DNA of 64,000 nt from Pegea sp. RAD2-039 (lineage: Eukaryota; Chordata; Thaliacea; Salpida; Salpidae), in contig JAQGEQ010000353.1 of the NCBI GenBank assembly GCA_034620365.1, positions 1 through 64,000 on the forward strand, written 5' to 3'. The position numbers and the translations under genes are program-made. Positions within the stretch are counted from its first letter, which is position 1. Each line of letters begins with the position of its first letter. The notes beneath the pieces are model-generated. The model ran no database searches. It was not told where the DNA came from and saw only the letters and a list, made by a program, of their open reading frames with translations. Positions 7,939-20,206 of this stretch are shown here, piece after piece.

Positions 7939-10900
7939 CTATTCAGGATCACCAGCAGATCTAACATCATCTATTTTTAAGATCATGCGAACTAATTGAG
8001 TGGCAAGTGAGATTTGCTGTCTTTTGCCCAATAAAGTCTCGATCACGTGATGCTTTCTCATATCTAGAAAAATATTTTGATTAAAAACCAGATAATCATC
8101 GATTAATTGATGTTATTAACCTGATTCTCCGGTATTAAAGCAATCAATTCCCAAATAAGGATTATTTTCGTTGACTTGTCGAGCTCGAACTTTAGTTAAA
8201 GTTTCAATCGCGCTCAAACCGCTATTTTCAGATAGAGCTTGAGGAACAGTTTCAAGAGCTTGAGCAAAAGATCTCATCGCGTATTGTTCGATGTTGGCAC
8301 ACTAAAACAAACCAAGATTTAAAGATGTTCAAATAAAAGATGACTTACTTGATCCGCAGCGTCTGCAACAGCAACTGAACAAGCAATTTCGCAAGAACCT
8401 CCACCATAAACGATCTTATTATCGCGGACAAGATTACGAACAACACAGATAGCGTCATGTACGGATCGTTTAGCTTCTTGTACGATCTGTAGAAGCGAGA
8501 TTAATGATTTGGTGAAGGTTTTCGATCAAACAAACCATTTTATTTCCACCTCGAAGCAAAACTGTAACTGCTTTAGTGTTATGACAACCTTCTATCACCA
8601 ACATATGCTCCTTAGTAGTTCCAAATGATAATTCACGAACCATTTTAGCAGTACCAAGTTTCTCTGCGGTCAATTCACTAAATCGCGGGACGATTCGACC
8701 TCCTGTTGCTATAGCGATCAACTAATCACAAATAGAAGTTAGTAATGAGGTGTGTTGATGTAAATTTGATGAAACTAACTTCAATCTCAGGTCCACCGAC
8801 CCATCTAACGGCGGGTAACTCGTTTTGTAGCAATAAATGATTTGCCTCGTCATCAAAACCCCATTGACAAATCGCGAGATTTGCGCCGCTGTCTTTCACC
8901 TAGCAACAAGTTAGTGAGATTTGTAGTTAGTGATGAACTTAGAGACTCACTTGTTTGATCATCTGATTGAATTTCTCTTTCTCATAAATTTGAAGTTTTT
9001 TGTAGTCTTCAACACACGTGACATCGAGCTTATGTTTAGTTTTTGGCTTGGGTGGTTCAAACGGGCAAGTTAAGATCGCGATTTTCGCGTCTTCGATTTG
9101 CTGAGAGTCGAGAAGTTAGATTCGAATCGCGAAGTTGAATATCGATTTACTTTCGGCATCTGCGGATGACTCATATCTTTGTCGACGAGAACCCCTTTAA
9201 TCAATTTACTATCCGAGATTCGACCTCCTTCTTTCGCTTCGATTTTAATCAACTCAAAATCGACGTCATTACGATCGAAGTCGGCGACTGACATCACAGC
9301 ACCTACAGCGATTTCAGCGAATTGTCGATGACACTTGTTGACACTGAAACGCGAACAGATGACGTCACACAGTTCAATCAACTTCACATCACACTCACAT
9401 TTTTGAGCCTAGTGTTGTCATGGCAACCTTGATGAGTTCTTCCGGGTTGTCAGGGTTAATCTCGAGAACCTCGCTGATTTCATTCAAGCGTTTGATCGCG
9501 ACTCGCATCGCAGATTCGTAGCCATCAGCGATTCTGATTGGATGGATTCCGCGATCGATGAGTTCTTCTGCTTGTTCCAGCAAAGCACCAGCGAGCACTA
9601 GAAGACGAAAGAAGATTTTTGAAAGATTTGATTATTGGCTGATGACGTCATCGACCCCTCGCCCTGGACCGGACCTTAGTTGTTGGTTACTACCCCCCCC
9701 ACGCTTGATTATAGTGGACAGCGCGCGCATCTATACGTCAGATGTTTGGTGACACGGTCCAGTGACCTTGAAGTTTTTGAAACTCAAAAAATATTGAAGT
9801 TTTGGAAAGATCATAGAAGAACACGTGACAAACTGATGCAGCCAGCTGGCGTCGCAGGAACTGTCAGAGCGACACTGAGTACACAAGTGACGAACTGTTC
9901 GCGAGGCTTCAATTCCGGCTTTTATTTCGGAGTTTTGCATCTCTTTGAAGTATTGTCACTTTACCAGACTTACTAGGCCCTTTAACCCGGGTTTCCTGGT
10001 CTTTAACATGTGCCCACTTGGGAACAAACCCAGAACCCCCCCTTGGCAGGCAGATATGGTGACCACTACATAGATCTATTTGACTAAACCATCTTTATTT
10101 AGGATAGAATTAAAAACAAGCAAATAATAAATCAAATAATTTCAAAGAAAGTTTGAAAAAGATGGCCATAAAAATATAAACCCCAATAAAAAAGTACTTT
10201 TTACTTTCAAGAATAATTTAGAAGTTAGAAATTATCTTCAGATGATGAATACTCACCAACAACACCTGTAGTTCCATCACCAATCTCATCATCTTGAGAC
10301 TTAGATAATTCCACCATCAATTTAGCAATTTGATGACTTACATCCATCTTATCAAGGATAGTTGCACCATCATTAGTGATTGTAACTTCTCCATCTGGAG
10401 ATACCATCATCTTATCCAATCCTAAAGTTTGAGAAAATTATTTCAATTTGAAACTTAAATTTATTAATTGTATGATTGAATCCATCAAATATTATTCATT
10501 AAATATATTTTATTCGAATAAATATCACTTTTATTTCAAATTAAAAATAAAAAGAAATACTTAAGCTATATTGTTCATACTTTATATGATTGAATCAACT
10601 AATATTCACTACACTTATTTCATTTAAATATATATAATTCTGTAGTTATATTAAATGATTAATAGAAGAAATACATCAAATTACCATTAGGACCAAGAGA
10701 TGTTCTTACTGTATGAGCAACAGTCTTTGCAGCAAGAATATGAGACTAAAGAAAAAAGATCAGATTTGAATCAAGAATTTATAATCATTTATAAACAAGT
10801 AATATAAAAAGGTGTAAAAATCTAATATATAAACTACTTCTAAATCTAGTTTATCCTTATATAATAGATTTCTAATAATATGTTTCATGGTTTAGTTTTA

Positions 10901-11449
10901 TTTTTAAATGATAAAAGTAATTTAAAGATACTTATATATAATATGATACAATGAATTATTAGAGAATTTATATTTCAAAATCATTTATAAACAATTGTAA
11001 TTATTTTTCTAGCAAATACTGATTATCAATAAATATTAATAAGATAGAATAAAATGTGAAAAAGTATTTGAAATTGTATAATGAAGGTTGTTGTTTCATT
11101 AGAGGTTATAGGAAACATTTTAGATAGATTCTAAAAATTTCAAACATTTCAAAATAAAATGACAAAAAGTATTTCAAATTGTATAATTAAGGTTATAAAA
11201 AACTTAAAACAGAACTTTAAAATTTTATGCTATAAAAGAAATCATTAATAATCAACAATAATCTATAAAAATACTCAACAGTAATAAACGAAAATTATAT
11301 AAAATATAACAGTATATAATTAATAGAATAAATCTAACAACTACCTTGATGGCATCAGTTCCCTTTAGTCGAGACTTCTTATCTTGATCTCTTACAATAA
11401 TAAAAGGTCGACCATACTCATCAAAAGCTACTGTTCCTACTTGAGACAT
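7939..11449 (-). CDS. CCT5: T-complex protein 1 subunit epsilon (CCT5)
   Basis: Eleven exons: 11345-11449, 10685-10745, 10257-10421, 9399-9597, 9151-9343, 8951-9100, 8780-8899, 8536-8721, 8349-8486, 8121-8301, 7939-8063. They total 540 residues, against 541 in human CCT5. CCT5 is one of eight subunits of the cytosolic TRiC chaperonin that folds actin and tubulin. Motifs seen: [12 protein letters not shown] at the N-terminus, [15 protein letters not shown] (ATP site), [34 protein letters not shown] and the C-terminal [17 protein letters not shown]. Exons 4-11 are GC- and CpG-rich with ~45-65-nt introns, whereas exons 1-3 are AT-rich with long introns (about 600, 260 and 660 nt). The third intron carries a SINE-like insertion. 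Confidence 0.97.
9735..10075 (-). mobile_element. Candidate tRNA-derived SINE in CCT5 intron 3
   Basis: Read on the minus strand, 10072-10008 resembles a degraded tRNA gene: TAGTGGTCACC in A-box position, then TGCCTGCCAAG, then GGTTTGTTCCC in B-box position. It is followed by a GC-richer body (CCCGGGTTAAAGGGCCTAG) that contrasts with the surrounding ~75% AT intron. Boundaries are approximate and I found no second copy here. It shares no obvious tail with the LINE-tailed SINE at 29906-30071, so it would be a different family. Chance resemblance of the head cannot be excluded. Confidence 0.5.
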
Positions 11450-14400
11450 AATGATTACTCAAATTGAAAATCTATAAATATCTGAAAATGATTATAATTT
11501 TAATAAAATAAAGAATTGAGTTTAGAATAATAAATTTCAATAATTAGCAAACTTTAAGCAACATCAAAATACATTTTATAAATATTAATCAAATGTACAT
11601 TTTAGGATCTTTCAAACTGTTTGGTAGTTTTATTTATTCATACTTGGTGATTCTTATTAATGGTGTTTTAACTTAAAATATAAATAAAGTATAAAAACTA
11701 TCAACTAAATAACATAAATTAAAATATAAATTATGCAATCAATCAAACCAATATCAGTATTAAATAAACAATGAAAAAATAGAATCAAATAACTAAGCTT
11801 GAATAAGAAGTTATGATGACATTAAAGTAATATGAATTCATAAAAATGATAATAAAATAAACATTATTTCAGCTATAAGAAAATAATGAAAAATTAATAA
11901 TAAAGACAAAAAGAATTAAAAAATTTGATAAATTTAACTTTATAATTTAAGAAAATTATATATTTATTTTTTAGTAGTTGCATTAATTATATAGTTATAT
12001 CTGTTTTAATACAATATATAAATACATAAAAATATAAAAAAACTGATAATTTAGTGACATAAATTAAAATATATATTAACCAAAAACTATATTAAATAAG
12101 TAGTTAAGAAATTAGTTAAATAAAACAAGATTGAATTAAAAATGATAATGACATTAAAATATAAAAGTAATGATGAAATACAATTATCAATTTAACTTTG
12201 TTCATGAAAAATATTAAAAATCAAAAACACAAAATGAACTTGATAGCTATAAATATCTATAAACTAAAATAATCAAACTTTTAATTTTAAATCATAAATT
12301 TATATGAAGAAAATGACAAATATACTCAAATAATTTTTAAAACATTTGAAAATTTGAACTTAAAATAAAAAGGTTTAAATTAATCATAAAGTAATAGAAA
12401 TCATAGAAATAAAGATACAATAAAAACTGAAATAATATATAAATCTATAGGTATAGATAAATTTATGAAAAGTTATTTCTTATAGAGCTATAAGTAATTT
12501 AACTACAAATATTTCAGTGATAAAACATTTTATATATTATATTTATATATAAAAAATTATATATTTAAAGTTGCTGAAACCAAGGAATAAAAAAGTCAGC
12601 TTTTATTTAAAAACTTTAGATGGTAAAATCAAAATTACTGAAGATATAAAAACATTTTCAAGTTTAAAAAGGGTAATATCTAGAAAGGTAAAAAAACAAA
12701 TATATTTACTTTAAAGAGATGTATACTCAGAACATAACTAACATCCTTAAAAAAATAAACACAAATTTTAAAGATTTTATATCTAAATACTAAATCATAG
12801 AAATTAATAAAACCAACAATTAGGACAAGTTTAAATTTAACGGAAGCTAACGATGAAAAAGCTTCGATCGAACATTCTTAGCCATGTTGCCAAATTTATT
12901 TTTAAAACATGAAAGGTTCTAGTAAATCTTTTACTGAAGAGTTTATAAAAATGTAATAATTTAGTTTATTTTCTAGTATATTTTATCAATACATTATATT
13001 AATCACTAAAATAGTAAATGATTTTTAAAAATGTCGAATTCACCTTAAATATTTTGTATTTCACCATTCGAGAAAAGTATTAACAATTAGATTTAAAGAA
13101 CTTGAATTTTAATTTTATTTATTTTGACTCTTTAATAACTAATAGACATGATAAAAACCTAAACTAATAAAAGATTTCTACATTTTCGAAAAAAAAGCTG
13201 TTGGATTAAAATTCATTAATTGAATTTTCTTACTAATTGATTTTTTGATCTGTTTTATTGAATCATCTATAAAATTGATTACTCATAAACTAAAAGTCAT
13301 TTTCCAGTTGTATATTTTTGTATTTAGTTTATAAGATTTTATATTTCTTTCTGCGGCTAACAACACCTTTTACTTTTTGCAAATTTTAGTTCTATGATTT
13401 TGTAAACAATTCCTCTGCACTCATAATAATTATAAGATCATTTAAAACCCATCTTACGTAATAATAATATTAAGTTTAGATGCATTGATATATAAACAAA
13501 ATGTTCTTCTAACTTTAAAAAAGTTGGACCTTTCAGCTTATTTTAGCTTCGTTTTTCAAACTCCAAAATTAGGTTGATTTTATTACAGTGAAAATAATAG
13601 TTTTATAAGGTTTCTAAATAACTAAAGAATAAGTTAAACAACTTAATTTTAAGATTTTTGATCAATTTATTTTAACTAAATATTACTTAAGTAATATTAG
13701 CAACAACAACATATGCCAAAAAATCTTATGAATGAAATAATTATGGCTCACTAATTACAAAATTAGTTTACAGTATAACTGCTTTCGCCTAAAATACCAT
13801 AAACAATTCTTTTTAGATTAATTTAAGGTTTTACAGCTAAGTTGGCAATTTTCTCAACAAATTTCGGATATAAATCCAGCTGTGAAAATTTAAGTGCATG
13901 AGCCGACATCTTTTAGTATAACCTAATTATTAGAAACATAAAACAATAATTAAACTTATTGATTTTCTATCTTTATTCAAGTTTTTTTAACATTCGTTAT
14001 TAGAGGACAGGCAGCTTTTATATATCTTTCGAATAATCCAAATCGACGTTTGCAACAAAAAATCGTTTATTGAATATTTTTGTTAAATTCTATATCTGTT
14101 TTTAAAGCAATTAAGAATCAAAATAATGAGTCATTAATCTTACTTTACTTATAAATATATCGTATGATCCTAACTAACATTGATGAAACTTTAAAAGTTT
14201 AAATATATTTTTAAAGGTTTTAATTCAGTTTTCAAAAAAATTTCGGCTTAATCGTTTTACTAGTTAAAGTTTTTACTTAATTCTGAAAACTTATCAAATT
14301 AGTATTATTGATTAAATATAAGCAGCAAAGCAAAAATTGACGACATCTAATAACTAATCTTTTCAATAAATTAATTTTAGAATATTTTTTAATGATATTA

Positions 14401-15194
14401 AAATTATAAAAAAAGCTTTTCAGTAGGTTTTTAAAGTTAAGGGTTTAAACATAGATATTTTAATCAAAAATATTTGGAAGCTCTCGAATTCGTGCAAATT
14501 CAAAATGTTTATTTTTACCTTAAACCGAAGTTAAATTTGAAAATTTAGTTTTTTTGTTTAATTTCGATTTAGGTGGAATAATGATATTATTTTTTGCGCT
14601 TTGAATAATTTTATTAAAACGATTATTTTTCTAGATATCAAACCAAAGATAGTTATTTCTGTTTAAATTAAGTCATAAAGTTTATTTGTATGAATAGATT
14701 AAAAAGTTTTTTTGTTTTTTTTTGTACTTTTAATGCCAATTATACTTGTTAAGTAAAATTTACTCTTTTTTTTGTATATTACAACTGATATTTTTGTTTT
14801 TAATAGTATTCTTGAATAGTTGAAAGTTTTTTCATCAAAATAATAGTTATTTAGAATGAAACTTTGTTTTCTAATATTTTCAACTTTATTTTTATGAAAT
14901 AATTACTTCAACTTTGATTTTTATTTTGATTATATTTAAAAAATATGTTCTGTTAAGTTAGATTTTTTACAGAATTAAAGTTTAAATAAAAAATATATTC
15001 TTTATCTCATTAAGTCTTTGTAAATTATAAACTTGTGTTTGTAATTTTTAGCAATCATAATCTAATTAATTCTTTTTTTAAATATCAATAAGTTATATTA
15101 AATAATTTATCATTTTTGTTGTTTACATTAATAATCAAACTTTTAAGATTTTATATCTTATTTAGATTTTTTTTAGATTTTATTTTAATTCAAA
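11450..15194. other. Long AT-rich intergenic region
   Basis: About 3.7 kb between the divergently transcribed CCT5 and hinderin genes. I see no ORF of substance, no RNA gene and no recognisable element. Promoters of both genes should lie at its ends. Confidence 0.6.
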
Positions 15195-17665
15195 ATGCCG
15201 AAAAAAGGTGATGTGAATTGGGAAGATGCTGTTGAAAACTATCAACTTTCATATGTTCCTGGAGTAGATAAATGTAAAGAAAGCAAGTATAGTATCCACA
15301 AAGATAATCCTGCTTTCATAAAAAGGGTAATTTGATAAAATAGCAACTTTCCAAACAACTGATTTTGATTTTATTTTTGTAGTTGAATACTTTTCCACCT
15401 GTTGATGGTATTAGAAGTTATAAAAAGGTTTCAGGTTACTAATTTTTCATTTTTCATTCATCACCTTTTAGTTTCAATAATATCTTTATTTTTGGTAGAT
15501 AAATACAAATCTGGTAAAGGTATTTCATTGAAAGATTTATGTGAAGATGATAAAAAAAGGGTAGCTCAACTTATTCAAGAGCTTGCAAGTTTACAAGATG
15601 AGAAAGAAAGTATTGACAAAAAGTTTCAAGATGAAAGAAAAGCTTATGAAGAACAAGTAAGCTTTAAAACTTGAATTTATGAAAATATTTTATGAAAATT
15701 AACTTTTTTTTCTTGATAATTTTGTTTTTTGAATATTATTTTTTCTTAAATTTTCTATTTTAGTTTTTTTTTATTCAATTTATTGTTTATTTTCTCCACT
15801 TATTTTGTATTTCTGCTTATAATTTACACTTATACCTCTGTAGTGTTCCTATTTTTTCTATATTATTTATGTTAAATTGTGATACTTAAGACCTTTTCAT
15901 ACTATAAGAGCTTTATGATTTGTCATCTGCAGATATTAAATGAATTTTGTTTTTTAGTTAAGAGATTTAAGAAGTGATAAAGATGAAATGGTCAGAGAAA
16001 AAAATCTACTTTATGAGAAGTATGACAGATGCCAAGAAATTATCTTAGAATATCAAGAAAAGATTATTCAACAACAAAAAGATGCTACAGAAGAACTAAA
16101 GTTACTCAATGAAAGCATAAAAATGTAAATCTTACTTCTTTTGTCACTTAAATATTTAATTAAAGGTTTTCTTTGCAGAAGATCAAACACAACCTCTTCA
16201 GACATAGATAGAAGTCTTCAAGTAAATCTATATTTTTGTGATCTAAAAAAGTTATTTGTATAAAATATAAAGAAATTATTAAAAAAAACACTTTTATTTT
16301 TCATTTTAAATATAATTAGTTGGTAATCTCTTATTTTTGTCCTCATTACTGGTCCATATGGCCAGAAGTGACATGGACTAATTGACCCACTAATATCATT
16401 TAATTTCATATTTTCAGTCCAAAAGAAGTTATTATCAAAACGAAAATAGAAAAGCTCATAAAGTATTTGGTGTAGAAGATAGAATGGAATTAAGTGAACT
16501 GAGTCATCAAGACGATTCTGCATCTGTAGATTCATTTTGTGCATCTTTTAAAGACCTTGGACTCGATATTGGTGATGGTTGTCAAACCAAAAACTTAAAA
16601 AATAGTCATGGTAGGTTTAGAATATCATAAAATTATCAGATTTAAACCCTAATTTATCAGGTACATCAACAATTCGATCAAATAAACGAGATTGTAGTAT
16701 GAGAAGACGTCAGCTTGCTGCTCAAAGAGCTGCTCTTGAAAAAGAACAACTACAGCTAAGAAAATTGTTAGATGAACAAGAATTTATCCTTAATCAAAGA
16801 GAACGTGACTTAAAATTGGTAAAAAATAAACAAATTTGATGATTTAAAGCTAAAAAAGTTACTCTTTAACAGCACCAAAGATCATATATTGAAGATGAGT
16901 CATCTAAAAGGTCCCCTATTCCTTCAACTCGGACTAAGACCCCTCACTCGTGCCCTAAACTTGCGACTAGTGACTCAGTTGAAGATATATCTGTGAAGAG
17001 AAAGTTCCATTCAAGAAATCTGTCAACTTATCATCAAGTAGTTGGTTCACCACGTGTTCATTCAACTATGATGGTCATTAAAGATGAAGATCAGACACCT
17101 TTACATCGAGATCTAACTTCAAATGAGATATCTGCGATACCACAGAAACTATCTGGTTAGTTGAAAAATGATTTCAACGAATTCAAGCGTTCTGATTTGT
17201 TTGCAAACTCGTTTTTACATTCAATCTCTGTGTTTTTCAGGAAGTCTTCGATTTATTCCTTCAGTTACTGATGTAAAAACCTTTGAGAATAATTTACTAC
17301 CAATTGTTGAAAATGTTTCTCATAAATTTTACAGGTAACACAAAAAAGTCACTAATTAAAACAGAAAAATCTGAATTAATATCAAATTGAATTATTTCAG
17401 TACTGCAAAAACCCCAAAATCAAAAATAAACGGCAGAGATGAAACCATTAGTTGTCTACCGACTGCTTATTGTGATAATAGTATGCTTAAAGAAGAATAC
17501 CGTCTTCCACAGAAGAGTAACTCCGTCGTTGATGTAGTAGATGTAATTGATTCTTGTGAAGAAAGGCCTTTCTCTTCTATTTCATCTATCAAATCTCAAT
17601 CTGTAGTTCCAGAAGTTGATCATTTTGATGATTCGCAATTAATTGAAGAGATCTTCTTTATCTGA
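15195..17665 (+). CDS. Hinderin-like coiled-coil protein (KIAA1328 homologue)
   Basis: Ten exons: 15195-15326, 15383-15434, 15499-15656, 15958-16124, 16179-16221, 16418-16610, 16661-16818, 16873-17155, 17241-17334, 17401-17665, totalling 514 residues. The N-terminal half matches the hinderin pattern: YVPGVDK, then ISLKDLCEDDKKRVAQLIQE and a long heptad-rich coiled coil (DEKESIDKKFQDERKAYEEQ, KYDRCQEIILEYQEKI). A second short coiled coil (AALEKEQLQLRKLLDEQEF) is followed by a Ser/Pro-rich C-terminal half without visible domains. Hinderin was described as an SMC3-interacting protein, and its cellular role is poorly defined. The match rests on remembered family sequence, so orthology is likely rather than certain. 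Confidence 0.78.
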
Positions 17666-18831
17666 TCAGATTTTTATCATGTCATTGGTAGTTGGTTTTT
17701 ATCACTTTAAAATGTTTATTTTCTTCTTAAAAAATATTTTTAGTTGATTTTCATCAAGTGCTGTTTTGTTGAACTTTCATATGTATCTAATAAATATATT
17801 AGAAATTTGTTATTTGTACAAATCTTAAATTAAACCATTTAGTTGATTTTAAAAGATCTAAACTGAGAAATACTTCTACATCCAATAATAATTAGAAAAC
17901 AACTGCACCTTCCAATAACAATTTTGATATTTCTTAGTTAGAAATATTATTATAATAATGACTTAAGCTGCGTATATTGGATCAAAAACATCACAGTTTC
18001 TTGGAAAATTAAAAAAGATTTTAAAGTTTCTTTTTGATGTTAGGTTTTTATGTAGGAAACCGTAGCAGCAGGTGACTTATAATTAGTTTTTATCAAATAT
18101 CAAAAAATAGTTTTGAAATAACATGGGAGTAGTTAAGACTTAAAACTACATTACAAAAATTAATAAATCAAAAAAATTGAAAAGCTCTAAATATTGTTAA
18201 AACTTTATAGAATCTTTAAATTTACTTTTTTATTAGTAATTATTTAAAAACAAATAAAATTATTTGATTAAGACTTTTTCATGTTGAGCTCTTGTACATG
18301 AAACTACAGCTTTTACAAATAACTTATATATGGAATATATATTCTATACAATTATATAAATATATTTTGTTTTATAGAAATAAATTATTTTCTTTGATAT
18401 AAGTTAATCCTTTTAATCTTTCAGTTGTTTGCAAAGTAGAGAGCTCCATTAGCATCGATTTGCTGCAATATGTTCCCAATTGCTAATATCGATATTCAAT
18501 GATTTTATATTAACCAATTACATCTTTAATTTAAAAAAACGCTTTTTAAGAGCTTATAAAATAAATCCTTTGAAATCAACATTTATCCAACTAGTACTTA
18601 GCTACTGTACTTGGCATGATGTAAATTGTTGTCAAGATAGTGCGCTTCAAGAATTCCTTGTTAGAGATCTGTTGTTGCTACCTATGATGGATCTTAAATT
18701 TTATTATTAAAGTTCAAGTTCAGATAGAATTTAATTTTACATTTAGTTGTTGACTTAATGGCTTAGTATCTAAGAGAGTGTAATTTTTTAGAAGTTAAGA
18801 TTTTTAACTAGATTTATATTAGTTTTATAAG
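17666..18831. other. Intergenic, AT-rich
   Basis: No gene recognised. A 76-codon frame at 18480-18710 ends with non-low-complexity sequence (YCTWHDVNCCQDSALQEF), directly upstream of a LINE fragment. It could be a decayed element or nothing. Confidence 0.45.
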
Positions 18832-19293
18832 AAGAATTAAATACGACCTTATTCTGATTTTTAAAATTATTCACAACCTAATTGATCTTCAGTTTGATGA
18901 CTTCTTCTCCATTAGTCCCTCCCTCAAGTTATATCAACTTAGAAGACATAAATTACATCTTAATAAGCCCACTCCACCAGCTACGTTAACCAGATTAAGT
19001 TTTTTCTCATACCGCACAATCAGTACATGGAACAATCTGTCATCAGAGATTGTCATGTCAAAACCACTTGTGTTGTTCAAAAAAAAGCTGAATTGTTATA
19101 ATATCGCCAACATTGCCATTTCTAAACTGTGAATTTTTCTCTTTTACAATACTATGATTCTGTGCAATTCTTCATTGTCATATGCTTTTTCGTTTACACG
19201 TCAAATAGATCTAATTTGTAAGAATGTGTGTTAGCGAGAGGTGCTCTCTTTAGGCACCCTCCTTCACATTTATTGTAATAAATAAATAAATAA
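18832..19293 (+). mobile_element. LINE 3' fragment, same family as 3757-4462
   Basis: Begins within the RT C-terminal region (RIKYDLILIFKIIHNL-type reading) and continues through the SPSLKLYQLRRH and STWNNLSSEI segments, then the 3' UTR with GTGTGTTAGCGAGAGGTGC, CCCTCCTTCACATTTATTG and (TAAA)n. It is 5'-truncated and plus strand. Its tail is the closest match to the SINE at 29906-30071. Confidence 0.85.
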
Positions 19294-20206
19294 ACTTATT
19301 ATGTTTGTAGTTCAAACATTCTCCTAGATAACTATTATAAATAAATTTTTTTAATTACGATTATATTTTCAGTGGTAAATTTGTTAAACAATCTTTAGTA
19401 TATATAACAGTAGCAAATGAACCAACAATTTTAAAAAACGGTTAATAAATAACCTCACAAGCATACTAGAAGTTTTGGGTTTGAGAAAGATTAAAACAAA
19501 CTGTCCTAGTTAGAATATGAGTATTAGATTATTTTTTATCTTTTTTAATCTTAATAATGTGAGGTTTGTAGAAATCTATCAAATTAGAAAGTAAACGTTT
19601 TAACTAACGGCATAAAATCCTGAAATTAATATAACAATTAATATAAACAGTCATTTCAAATTTAATTAAATCGGAACTTAACTTTCGCTTATTTAACTAC
19701 TTTTTTTAATTCGTGTATTGAAAAATATAATCAAGCTCTTTGTTAAGATAAAAAGGAAAAAAATAAACTTTAAGGAAATATTAATCAGCTAAAAACGATG
19801 ATAAGTTTCTCTGAGTAACAAAGTATGCTGTGCGTAGTTTAATGAGTCTATTTGTCAGATATTTATTTCCAGTAAGTCAAGTATTTAATCATCAAAAACG
19901 TTTAATTAGCAAAAACTAATTATTTATAGTATCAAAGTTAGAATAAGAGTGATTTAAATTATTTTTTGATGAATTAAAAGTCTTAAAAATAAAAATAAGT
20001 CGCTAAAAGCCAAAATAGTTATAACAACATCTCTCTAGCACTTGTTGCTATTGGTGCGTACAAGCTACTTTACAATATACAAATCGATGAATACAGATTT
20101 AAAGTTTGTTATGTAATAGATGAAATGTAGCTTACTGAAATATTTTGGATATTAAAACAGATATTGATGTATTTTGGAGTGTTTTTTATAACTTAAACTG
20201 TAACTT
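19294..20206. other. Upstream region of HEATR4-like gene
   Basis: AT-rich, with no ORF or repeat recognised. It should include the promoter of the gene starting at 20207. Confidence 0.5.

Noticed and set aside
11450-15194. Possible missed gene in the long gap between CCT5 and hinderin
   Set aside because: I scanned both strands for splice-bounded open blocks and saw none longer than chance. The region is uniformly AT-rich.
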